Positions 8,007-15,107 of a stretch of DNA of 24,787 nucleotides are shown here, piece by piece. Position numbers and translations under genes: made by a program. The notes beneath the pieces were generated by a model, which was not told where the DNA came from, made no database searches, and worked only from the letters and a program-made list of their open reading frames with translations. The stretch comes from Fidelibacterota bacterium (GTDB lineage Bacteria > Fidelibacterota > Fidelibacteria > Fidelibacterales > Fidelibacteraceae). Within the stretch, counting starts at the first letter, position 1; each line of letters opens with the position of its first letter. The stretch lies in contig JAUXEL010000004.1 in assembly GCA_030620575.1 (NCBI GenBank), positions 1 through 24,787 on the forward strand, in the 5' to 3' direction.

Positions 8007-9015
8007 TGGTTTTCCCTATTGCACCTGCAATGATTTCTATTTCTTTCATGAGACCGCTAAATTGCCCGGGTAAAAGTGACTGCGGACCGTCTGATAAAGC
8101 TTTTTCGGGATTGTCATGTACTTCTACCATGATCCCATCTGCTCCCGCCGCTATCGCCGCGCGTGCCATGGGAATTACCAGATCGCGCTGTCCCATTGAA
8201 TGACTAGGATCAACAATGATCGGTAAATGTGATTTCTTCTTGATTACCGGTATCGACGATAAATCCAAAGTAAAACGGGTTGATTGTTCAAAAGTCCGAA
8301 TACCGCGCTCACATAAAATTATTTTTTGATTCCCTTTGCTTGCAAGATATTCTGCGGAATTCAGCCATTCATCAACAGTTGCGGACAAACCGCGCTTTAA
8401 TAACAGAGGCTTATTGGTATGTGCCAGTTCTTTAAGCAGGGCAAAATTCTGCATATTCCGGGCGCCAATTTGAATAATATCAACGTATTTTTCAAATAAG
8501 GGAATGTCTTTAATTGCCATAATTTCTGATATAACAGGATTACCGGTTTCTTTACCCGCTTCATAAAGATATTTTAAGCCATCTTCACCCAAGCCCTGAA
8601 AGGCATAAGGAGACGATCGCGGTTTGAATGCACCGCCACGAATAATATTTGCGCCACGCTTTATAATGTCTTTAGAAATTGTATGTATCATTTCTTCATT
8701 CTCAATAGAACACGGACCGGCAATAACGGCGATTTCATTACTTCCGATGGTAATATTTCCGATCTTTACTTTTGTATTTTTCGGATGGAAGGTTCGGGAA
8801 CAAAGTTTATAGGATTCTAAAATACGAAATGCGTTAGAGACACCCTCAAAAACCTTAAAATCTTCCGGAAACAAGCGTTTTGTATCTCCAATGACACCAT
8901 ATACCGTGTACTCTTCTCCCAGGCTGGGGTGAAATTCAAAACCACGATCCGTTAAATAATCTTCAACGTGTTTTTTTTGCTCTTCAGTTGCATTCGACTT
9001 GAATACAATAATCAT
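7993..9015 (-). CDS. aroF: DAHP synthase, type I-beta with N-terminal ferredoxin-like regulatory domain
   Basis: A 340-residue 3-deoxy-D-arabino-heptulosonate 7-phosphate synthase (PEP plus erythrose-4-phosphate, entry step). Residues 1-65 form the ACT/ferredoxin-like domain that gives tyrosine/phenylalanine feedback control in the Thermotoga maritima enzyme. The catalytic barrel follows, with GPCSIEN (C102), FKPRSSPYAFQG (K131), DPSHSMGQRD (H272), MVEVHDNP (E298) and LSDGPQS (D309). The metal-ligand spacing matches the T. maritima protein residue for residue. AAGGA precedes the ATG by a suitable distance. It heads the aromatic section, 12 bases after tsaD. The symbol follows common annotation; aroA/aroG are used in some genera. 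Confidence 0.95.
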   Translation of the reverse strand: MIIVFKSNATEEQKKHVEDYLTDRGFEFHPSLGEEYTVYGVIGDTKRLFPEDFKVFEGVSNAFRILESYKLCSRTFHPKNTKVKIGNITIGSNEIAVIAGPCSIENEEMIHTISKDIIKRGANIIRGGAFKPRSSPYAFQGLGEDGLKYLYEAGKETGNPVISEIMAIKDIPLFEKYVDIIQIGARNMQNFALLKELAHTNKPLLLKRGLSATVDEWLNSAEYLASKGNQKIILCERGIRTFEQSTRFTLDLSSIPVIKKKSHLPIIVDPSHSMGQRDLVIPMARAAIAAGADGIMVEVHDNPEKALSDGPQSLLPGQFSGLMKEIEIIAGAIGKTIAKN

Positions 9016-9027
9016 ATGTCTATTCCT

Positions 9028-10044
9028 TTATACTAATTTTAAATTGGGAATTGCACCAATGTCCAGATTTGAAATCCATCCCTGACGATAATACATTACA
9101 CCGGTGGCAGCTATCATAGCGGCATTATCCGTGCAATATTCAAGGGGAGGATAAAATAATTCAATATTCAGGGTATCTTCCATACTTTTTAATACCGTTC
9201 TTAAACGCCGGTTTGCAGCAACACCGCCGGCAATCACCACCTGTGTGTGCCCTGTAGCAACTACTGCACGGCGAACTTTTTCTTTCAATACATCTACAAC
9301 CGCTTCCTGAAAACTTGCGGCTATATCCGCTTTTTCTTTATCGGAAAGCGCATCATGTTTTTTAACATAATTTAAGACAGCGGTTTTCATGCCGCTGAAG
9401 CTGAAATCCAGACTATCAGGTTCCAGCAGCGCACGCGGAAAGCGCACCGCTTTTGGGTCTCCGGAATCCGATAAGGTATCAATTACCGGCCCGCCCGGAT
9501 ATCCGATTTTCAATAAACGGGCTGTTTTATCAAAGGATTCTCCGGCAGCATCATCCCGGGTGGTACCGAGAATAATAAAATCTTTAATTCCCTTTACATC
9601 TATCAGCATGGTGTGTCCTCCGGAGACCAGCAGACAAAGAAATGGGGGCTTCAAATCAGGAAATTTCAGCATCGGCGCATAAAGGTGCGCCTCAATATGA
9701 TTGACAGCAATGAAGGGAATATTTCGTGCCAGGGCAAAACCTTTGGCATAATTCAATCCGACCAGTAAAGCACCCATCAATCCGGGTCCGTAGGTAACAG
9801 CGATCGCATCAATGTCCCGTGGAATAAACTCACATGTTTCAAACGCGGAATGCACAACCTGAGAAATCGCATGTTCATGCGCCCTGCTTGCAAGCTCAGG
9901 CACAACACCGCCATATTTTTTATGTACCATTTGGGAATACACAATATGTGATTTCACATCAAATCCCTGTAGTATAGCGGCGCTGGTCTCATCACAAGAT
10001 GATTCAATGCCTAAAATACATGGACTTGTTTCGTTTTTTTTCAT
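9028..10044 (-). CDS. tsaD: tRNA N6-threonylcarbamoyladenosine transferase TsaD
   Basis: A 338-residue Kae1/Qri7/TsaD ASKHA-fold enzyme. It transfers the threonylcarbamoyl group to A37 of ANN-decoding tRNAs, together with TsaB and TsaE encoded elsewhere. Visible motifs are LGIESSCDETSAA at the N-terminus, KYGGVVPELASRAHEH, YGPGLMGALLVG, the metal site HIEAH (H116, H120), and SGGHTML. C-terminal motifs are AGGVAANRRLR and EYCTDNAAMIA with the third metal ligand. The length is typical. It overlaps ybbR by four bases. Its linkage to aromatic biosynthesis is positional only. Confidence 0.97.
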   Translation of the reverse strand: MKKNETSPCILGIESSCDETSAAILQGFDVKSHIVYSQMVHKKYGGVVPELASRAHEHAISQVVHSAFETCEFIPRDIDAIAVTYGPGLMGALLVGLNYAKGFALARNIPFIAVNHIEAHLYAPMLKFPDLKPPFLCLLVSGGHTMLIDVKGIKDFIILGTTRDDAAGESFDKTARLLKIGYPGGPVIDTLSDSGDPKAVRFPRALLEPDSLDFSFSGMKTAVLNYVKKHDALSDKEKADIAASFQEAVVDVLKEKVRRAVVATGHTQVVIAGGVAANRRLRTVLKSMEDTLNIELFYPPLEYCTDNAAMIAATGVMYYRQGWISNLDIGAIPNLKLV

Positions 10045-10973
10045 CGCTGATTCTTTTTTATAACAATAACCTCGATTTGTTCAGGCATTATATGAATAAC
10101 ATCTAATACCTCATCGGGCGATTTTATTTTTACCGGATAATAATTTTTATTTGGGAACCATTGTGTCAGATAATCAAAATACACGAAAAAATCACGTTCC
10201 GTAAGGACCTGAATTTGGTTATTCCCACCGGTAATACGCAGACTTACGGAATTAGGAATAAATTGAATTTCAAGATCATCGGGTTGATTTCGCACCCTGA
10301 TAGGAATATTGGGAATTAAGCGTTCACCTATCATTTCAATATTAAACTGAACATCAATATGCTGAGGGGTCATTTCTACCAGTTCAATATTTGGATTAAC
10401 TACCGGGATTTTAGAAGAAAAAGAGAAATCAACATTCTCTCTTTCTAAGGGTTCTGTTACAACATAATCCACGGATTTTAAATATTTTTTCGGTCCGCTC
10501 AACGTTACCTTGCCGGTTTCAGGAACACCTACCTGAATATATCCCGCTTTTACTGATATATCTGATATAATGTGGGCAGGAACTTCCTTCGATATTTTAT
10601 CATCGATATAAATATCAATACTGTCCGGATATACAATTTCAAGAAAATTCAGTTCAGATTGTATCATAACCTGATTTGGCCGTTCTTTAAAATATGATTT
10701 CAATGACAAGCGTTGATTGTGGGTAATGGTTCCCACGTCCAGGATCAGGGAATATTTCTTTGACCATCTTTGGAAATACATAATACGCCCCGGACCTTCA
10801 ACTCTTACTTTAACGGTTTTAGGCAGTGCCTCGCCCAGGGTCATTTCCGGACGCGGTTCATAAACCGAGAGCGGAAGTTCTATCACGGCCACATATTCCT
10901 GTCCGGAGACAATCAATAACCACAGTACGATGGCGCCGATGATAACTATAATTTTAGGTAATATATTTTTCAT
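10041..10973 (-). CDS. ybbR: YbbR-domain protein, membrane-anchored
   Basis: A 310-residue protein with one N-terminal transmembrane anchor (about residues 6-24) and an extracytoplasmic remainder of repeated beta-rich YbbR-like segments: ELPLSV...VKVRVEGP, VPAHIISDISVKAGYIQVG and VTLSGPKKYL. In Firmicutes CdaR (YbbR) regulates the c-di-AMP cyclase CdaA encoded next to it; no cyclase gene is seen here. AGGA precedes the ATG (AGGAAATTTTATG). It is the first gene of the shikimate train, following the gene-free region that should hold the promoter. The family assignment rests on the anchor-plus-repeat pattern, so it is less firm than for its neighbours. Confidence 0.75.
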   Translation of the reverse strand: MKNILPKIIVIIGAIVLWLLIVSGQEYVAVIELPLSVYEPRPEMTLGEALPKTVKVRVEGPGRIMYFQRWSKKYSLILDVGTITHNQRLSLKSYFKERPNQVMIQSELNFLEIVYPDSIDIYIDDKISKEVPAHIISDISVKAGYIQVGVPETGKVTLSGPKKYLKSVDYVVTEPLERENVDFSFSSKIPVVNPNIELVEMTPQHIDVQFNIEMIGERLIPNIPIRVRNQPDDLEIQFIPNSVSLRITGGNNQIQVLTERDFFVYFDYLTQWFPNKNYYPVKIKSPDEVLDVIHIMPEQIEVIVIKKNQR

Positions 10974-11053
10974 AAAATTTCCTGATAATTTGTAAATTTA
11001 TAAATAATATTACGATTTCACAATTTAAAATAATATATCAAACTCCTTTTGCT

Positions 11054-11073
11054 TTCTAAATGCTGATTTAGAA
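11054..11073. repeat. Perfect 8-bp inverted repeat upstream of ybbR
   Basis: TTCTAAAT-GCTG-ATTTAGAA is a perfect palindrome with a four-base loop, about 80 bases before the ybbR start. There is no T-run on either side, so it is more like an operator or leader hairpin than a terminator. The sequence is AT-rich and could arise by chance. Confidence 0.5.
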
Positions 11074-11153
11074 GTAAAAAAACCGTTATGTGAAACACAA
11101 ATTCAAGTCGCAAATTATCAAAATACCCATAAATAATGTCATCTTGACCCCCG

Positions 11154-11176
11154 CCCCGAAGGATCGGGGTTCGGGG
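11154..11176. repeat. GC-rich hairpin, CCCCGAA/TTCGGGG
   Basis: CCCCGAA at 11154-11160 pairs perfectly with TTCGGGG at 11170-11176. The same left arm can instead pair with TCGGGG at 11164-11169, leaving a four-base loop. The core recurs at 11238-11253. No T-run follows on either strand. Confidence 0.65.
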
Positions 11177-11217
11177 GATCAGTATCTGCATTAATGAATG
11201 GGCTAATATAAATTGAG

Positions 11218-11270
11218 ATCCCGGGTCTTAGCTCTGCCCCCGAAAAATCGGGGCTACGCACGCCCGGGAT
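11218..11270. repeat. Nested inverted repeat with CCCCGA/TCGGGG core
   Basis: The outer arms ATCCCGGG (11218-11225) and CCCGGGAT (11263-11270) are perfect complements. Inside them CCCCGA-AAAA-TCGGGG (11238-11253) forms a second hairpin. The right side reads CCCGGGATGACG, a form common in dispersed intergenic repeats. Confidence 0.65.
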
Positions 11271-11310
11271 GACGCGAGGGGTGGTTTTGCGCTCCGGCCT
11301 GACGGGCGTA

Positions 11311-11328
11311 GTCCGCCAGCTGGTGGAC
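11311..11328. repeat. REP-like palindrome, copy 1
   Basis: GTCCGCCAGCTGGTGGAC is an 18-base palindrome with a single G-T wobble. It shares the CCGCCAGCTGG core with the palindrome at 11594-11618. Confidence 0.7.
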
Positions 11329-11551
11329 GAAGACTGTTCGAAATGACATCAAAAAAACTATTGACAGCATGCGATTCCCATTTTCTAATCTGTTTCACAC
11401 AACAGGTTATAAATCTATTATTTGACGCAACTGTGGAATTATAATATTTGGTTTCGCTGCTGGTAACAGGCGAGAAAATTCATGGAATAAAAAAATAAAA
11501 TCGTTAACTATTTTTACAATTAAGTCTATTTTTAATACAATTGATTTTGCT

Positions 11552-11569
11552 AAATCATTTTAATGATTT
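11552..11569. repeat. AT-rich perfect inverted repeat
   Basis: AAATCATT-TT-AATGATTT is a perfect 8-bp inverted repeat with a two-base spacer, 133 bases downstream of the amidohydrolase stop. The stem is too weak for a typical intrinsic terminator and no T-run follows on the minus strand. Confidence 0.4.
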
Positions 11570-11593
11570 GTGATTATTTAAATGCCTGGAAAT

Positions 11594-11618
11594 CCTGATC
11601 CGCCAGCTGGCGGACAGG
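11594..11618. repeat. REP-like palindrome, copy 2
   Basis: TCCGCCAGCTGGCGGA (11599-11614) is a perfect 16-base palindrome. It is extended by CCTG and CAGG arms with one unpaired base. It lies about 85 bases after the amidohydrolase stop and could fold at the 3' end of that transcript. Confidence 0.75.
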
Positions 11619-11651
11619 GTGACAGTTGTGTTTTTCTTCTCTGGTTGCTCG

Positions 11652-11695
11652 TTACTTCTTACTTCTCTGTTTACTGCCTACTGCTTACTGTTTAC
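11652..11695. repeat. Degenerate heptameric tandem repeat after the purine train
   Basis: Four heptads at 11668-11695 read TGTTTAC, TGCCTAC, TGCTTAC and TGTTTAC; two TTACTTC copies precede them at 11652-11665. On the coding strand they give TAAAC/TAAGC/TAGGC cores. They start seven bases past the amidohydrolase TAA. Confidence 0.7.
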
Positions 11696-11701
11696 TTCTT
11701 C

Positions 11702-13117
11702 TTATCTTCTCAATCTTTGCTTCAATTTTTTCTTAGCAGCTTCCACCAATTCAGTAGATATTTTCTGATGCCTTTTCACCAGTTCCGGCTCGTCAAGATC
11801 AAGTAATTTCCCATTTTCTACAATAATTTTTCCATTGACAATTACATGGTCGACAGGACTCATGGCGACATTAAAAACGATCGCTGCGGCAGGATCATGC
11901 TGTGCTCCCGAATATTCCAGTTTGTCCATTGATATCATAGTAATGTCAGCACATTTCCCGGCTTGTATTTGTCCAATATCGTTTCGTCCTAATGCCTTTG
12001 CGCCTCCAACCGTTGCCATCCACAAAACCTCTTCGGTACTTAGCCAAAATTCCGGTTCTCGCAACCTGGAGATCAACATGGCATTACGTATTTCCATTAA
12101 CATATTAGAAGCGTCGTTAGATGCAGAACCGTCAACCGCCAAACTAACACCAACGCCAACATCCAGCATTTCTTTGATGTGGGCAATTCCCGAGCCGAGG
12201 CGCATATTAGATGTGGGACAGTGAGATATTCCAATTTTTACTTTACCGGCTTCCCTGATCTCTTTATCATTCAAAAAAATCGCATGTGCAAACCATGCAT
12301 TGTCAGTAATCCATCCAAGAGATTTCATAAATTCAAAGGGGCGCTGATTGGATTTTTTCATGCAAAAGGATTCTTCATCTTTGGTTTCCGCAAGATGTGT
12401 GTGTATTTGAAGATTATGTTTTTCAGCTACATCAGCCGTTCTGCGCATCGATTCTGCTGTTACAGAAAAGGGAGAACAGGGTGCCAGCGAAATCTTCAAC
12501 ATAGAACCAAAAGAATCGTCATGATATTTTTCAACCAATCTGTCAATGTCGTGAAATATTGCTTCTTCTGTTTGGACAACATCTGCAGGCGGAAGGCCGC
12601 CATTGTTCTTACTTAGCGACATGAAGCCGCGTGTCGGTTGAAAACGTATGCCAAGTTCTTCTGCGGCAAGAATTTCACTATCGATCAATGTGGGTTCTGT
12701 GTGGTTGGGAAATAAGTAAAGATGGTCTGACGTGGTAGTACAGCCGGATTTTAGCAATTCAGCTATCGCGACTTTTGCGCTGACATAAAAAGCGTCTCCA
12801 CTAATCCAGCGCCATATCTCATAATTGGTAATTAACCAATCAAAAAGTTCTGATTTTTGGGTGGCAAAAATATTTCGTGTAAGTGTTTGAAAAAAATGAT
12901 GGTGTGTATTTATAAAACCGGGTAACACCAACATTCGACTGGCATCAATAATTTTATCTGCAGTACCATGAAAATCTTCCGGACCCGCAGAAATAATTAT
13001 ATTGTCTTCTATATAGATATGTCCGCCCGAAAATGTATCAAGAACATCATCTGAATTCACATTTTCTCTCATGCGACAGCAAAGCAGCGGATTTCTAATT
13101 AATATAGATGATTTCAT
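11702..13117 (-). CDS. Amidohydrolase, 8-oxoguanine/guanine deaminase-like (SsnA/TRZ-ATZ group)
   Basis: A 471-residue metal-dependent aminohydrolase that probably deaminates a purine (guanine or 8-oxoguanine to xanthine or urate). The barrel metal site is complete: NTHHHFFQTLTRN (H72, H74), IHTHLAET (H241, E244), WFAHAI (H278) and LAVDGSASND (D329). The HHHFFQTLTR signature matches the 8-oxoguanine deaminase / hydroxyatrazine-hydrolase branch better than classical guanine deaminase. E. coli places its relative SsnA in the equivalent uric-acid cluster. CAGGAG lies just before the ATG. It is the last gene of the train. The substrate is inferred from family and context, next to a xanthine-dehydrogenase-type enzyme. 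Confidence 0.85.
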   Translation of the reverse strand: MKSSILIRNPLLCCRMRENVNSDDVLDTFSGGHIYIEDNIIISAGPEDFHGTADKIIDASRMLVLPGFINTHHHFFQTLTRNIFATQKSELFDWLITNYEIWRWISGDAFYVSAKVAIAELLKSGCTTTSDHLYLFPNHTEPTLIDSEILAAEELGIRFQPTRGFMSLSKNNGGLPPADVVQTEEAIFHDIDRLVEKYHDDSFGSMLKISLAPCSPFSVTAESMRRTADVAEKHNLQIHTHLAETKDEESFCMKKSNQRPFEFMKSLGWITDNAWFAHAIFLNDKEIREAGKVKIGISHCPTSNMRLGSGIAHIKEMLDVGVGVSLAVDGSASNDASNMLMEIRNAMLISRLREPEFWLSTEEVLWMATVGGAKALGRNDIGQIQAGKCADITMISMDKLEYSGAQHDPAAAIVFNVAMSPVDHVIVNGKIIVENGKLLDLDEPELVKRHQKISTELVEAAKKKLKQRLRR

Positions 13118-13159
13118 ACTTGCTCCTGAATTAGTCTCAGTATTATGTGCTCATCTTGT

Positions 13160-14620
13160 TTATTTTAGTACTTTATCGTTAAAGGCATTGATCAAAGTAT
13201 CAATTTTGGGAGCCATTTCCTGAATTGAAGCCCAATATTCCTGATGGTCATACCATTGTGCATTCAGTTCATCCAGATCCTTAGCCTGTTGTTCTATCCA
13301 TGTATAATATTTTAGATTATGAATCCTTTTTTTCGCGTAGTAATCAAGTTCCAGCATATTGTCAATGGCAACATTGTTTATCATTTCATAATCCTGAACA
13401 GCATTATCATAAGAATATGCTCCTCGCTCTTCTTGTAATTCCCGAACTCTGGATTCATATAACTCCATTGAATCGGTAAAGATTGTTGTAACAATATCCT
13501 TTTCTGTCAGTTCGTAATATTTGGCAAATTTAATGGCGCCGACAAGATTGCCTATCGATGAAATTCCCAAGAGATCAAGTTGCTTGATGATGTTTTCATC
13601 AACGCCCTGTTTGCTCAAGTATTCGTGACCCACTTCTTCATTAAATAATCTTAACATTCTGATCGTGGTTTCATCATCCACGTCAACGACCATATCCGTT
13701 TCCCTGACATTGTGAATCCAGGGAATATGTTTATCGCCAATACCTTCAATTCTGTGCCCGCCAAATCCATTATATAAAAGTGTTGGGCATTGCAGGGCTT
13801 CGGCAGCTGCTACTTTTAATGTGGGGAATTTTTTCTTCAGAAAGTCACCGCTTCCCAGCGTGCCGGCAGATCCCGAGCTTAACACAATGCCTGCAAAATT
13901 ATTATCCTTGGTCATAACATTGTTCATGATCTCCAATATTGCATTCCCGGTGACATCATAATGCCAGAGATAATTTCCAAATTCATCAAATTGATTGAAG
14001 ATCATAATATCATCACCGCGCGTATTGCGTAATTCCCAGCATTTATCAAAAATCTCTTTTACATTACTTTCACATCCCGGTGTTGCGATCACTTCACCGG
14101 CAACTTTAGAAAGCCACTCAAAACGCTCTTTTGACATTTCTTCCGGTAGGATCGCAATAGACTCACAAGCAAGTAATGCTGAATTAAAAGCACCACCGCG
14201 GCAGTAATTTCCCGTAGATGGCCAAACTGCTTTTTGGCTGGTGGGATCAAATTGCCCGGTGATCAAACGTGGCGTAATACATCCATATGTTGCTCCCACT
14301 TTGTGTGCACCTGTGGGAAACCATTTCCCTACTAAGGCAATAATACGTGCTTTGACACCGGTAATTTCTGAAGGTATTTCAATAAAATTTGCGCCATTGT
14401 AATTCCCACCCATGGAAACAGGCTCATTTTTCCATGTAATACGAAAAAGATTACGGGGGTGAACGTCCCAAAGACCAATAGATTTAAGTTCTTCTTTAAT
14501 ATGCCCCGGTACCAATTCGGGATTTTTCATTTGGGTAAACGTTGGTAATATTATATTTCGATTTTTACAGCGTTTAATTGTTTTTTTCAGTTGTTCTTCG
14601 TGAATAGTCAAGTCAATCAT
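13160..14620 (-). CDS. Unassigned fold-type II PLP-dependent enzyme (486 aa)
   Basis: A tryptophan-synthase-beta/cysteine-synthase superfamily protein, longer than usual. The PLP lysine is most likely K107 in FPTGAHKVGATYG. The cofactor asparagine loop is STGNYCRGG (135-143), and the phosphate-binding glycine loop is SSGSAGTLGSGD (248-259). The last ~120 residues (from about 365) are acidic and aromatic-rich and match no domain I know. It lies 13 bases after the NTPase gene, with AAGGGG before the ATG. In E. coli the uric-acid cluster uses a different fold-type II enzyme, YgeX (diaminopropionate ammonia-lyase). This protein lacks the YgeX signature but may serve an analogous lyase or deaminase step. 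The fold is confident; the reaction is not known. Confidence 0.75.
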   Translation of the reverse strand: MIDLTIHEEQLKKTIKRCKNRNIILPTFTQMKNPELVPGHIKEELKSIGLWDVHPRNLFRITWKNEPVSMGGNYNGANFIEIPSEITGVKARIIALVGKWFPTGAHKVGATYGCITPRLITGQFDPTSQKAVWPSTGNYCRGGAFNSALLACESIAILPEEMSKERFEWLSKVAGEVIATPGCESNVKEIFDKCWELRNTRGDDIMIFNQFDEFGNYLWHYDVTGNAILEIMNNVMTKDNNFAGIVLSSGSAGTLGSGDFLKKKFPTLKVAAAEALQCPTLLYNGFGGHRIEGIGDKHIPWIHNVRETDMVVDVDDETTIRMLRLFNEEVGHEYLSKQGVDENIIKQLDLLGISSIGNLVGAIKFAKYYELTEKDIVTTIFTDSMELYESRVRELQEERGAYSYDNAVQDYEMINNVAIDNMLELDYYAKKRIHNLKYYTWIEQQAKDLDELNAQWYDHQEYWASIQEMAPKIDTLINAFNDKVLK

Positions 14621-14633
14621 ATGTGCCCCTTGT

Positions 14634-15107
14634 TTATTTTATTATTGTTGTCTTTATCTTTTCTGTGATTGAAAATACCGCAATCAATTCATCAAATAAT
14701 GAATCTCTGACTGTCAGAAAAATTTCCATATTTTTGTTTAAAAGATCTTTTACTATTTGATAAAATCCTTCTTTTTGCATTATCTCCAGTGGACCAATTT
14801 CGTCAATATATATTGGTGCTTCATCTATATTGCGCAATATGTTTTCTGCAAATTGAAATCCGTCTAAAGAAAAAGAATATTTACCTGTTTCATGTTTTCC
14901 CGCCCAATTTTCCGGGAGTTTTGTTTTTAGTCTGATAAATGGTTTTTGTTCTCCGGTTTTTAAATGAAGTAAATTGTAACCAAGAAATTCATCTTTTTCA
15001 TAATATTTTAAAGACAACACACCGTCACCCTTGGGCGTTTCCTTATAAAGATTTTTCAGGTAACGCGTTTTACCGGAATTGCTATTTCCTTTGATTATGT
15101 TAATCAT
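14634..15107 (-). CDS. THEP1-like P-loop NTPase
   Basis: A 157-residue small NTPase. Walker A is KGNSNSGKTR (about 6-15). Walker B is IYIDEIGPLE (D102, E103), the DEIGPLE form typical of THEP1/DUF2478 nucleoside-triphosphatases. A TVRD motif at 132-135 follows. I place the start at the ATG that overlaps the preceding XdhC-type gene by eight bases; a longer frame to 15146 lies wholly inside that gene and lacks support. Tight coupling to an XdhC/CoxI-type factor suggests a role in loading or activating the molybdenum enzyme, which is inference. Confidence 0.75.
   Translation of the reverse strand: MINIIKGNSNSGKTRYLKNLYKETPKGDGVLSLKYYEKDEFLGYNLLHLKTGEQKPFIRLKTKLPENWAGKHETGKYSFSLDGFQFAENILRNIDEAPIYIDEIGPLEIMQKEGFYQIVKDLLNKNMEIFLTVRDSLFDELIAVFSITEKIKTTIIK

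Larger units (their letters stand above)
11081..11408. repeat. Segment bounded by inverted repeats (possible MITE-like element)
   Basis: The left end AACCGTTATGTGAAACA (11081-11097) matches the reverse complement of the right end (11391-11408, AACCTGTTGTGTGAAACA) except for one mismatch and one extra base. The roughly 330 bases between are richer in G and C than the flanks and hold the hairpins listed below. No open reading frame of note is inside. No clear target-site duplication is seen. Alternatives are a pair of regulator-binding half sites or chance. Confidence 0.4.
10974..11701. other. Gene-free region between the two gene trains, repeat-rich
   Basis: No convincing coding sequence lies here. 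For the minus strand it is the 3' flank of the amidohydrolase gene and the 5' flank of ybbR, so it should hold a terminator and a promoter. I see no hairpin followed by a T-run and no clear -35/-10 pair, partly because the 90 bases nearest ybbR are very AT-rich. It does hold a heptameric repeat, two GC-rich palindromes, nested CCCCGA hairpins, two AT-rich inverted repeats and a pair of long-range inverted repeats, listed separately. Confidence 0.8.

Noticed and set aside
11154..11270. GC-rich hairpins as intrinsic terminators
   Set aside because: Neither strand shows a T-run directly after the stems, and they lie over 400 bases past the amidohydrolase stop.
11421..11445. TTGACG followed by TATAAT on the plus strand as a promoter
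   Set aside because: The spacer is only about 12 bases and no plus-strand gene follows.
11668..11695. Short regularly spaced repeats as a CRISPR array
   Set aside because: Units are seven bases with no spacers; this is a simple tandem repeat.
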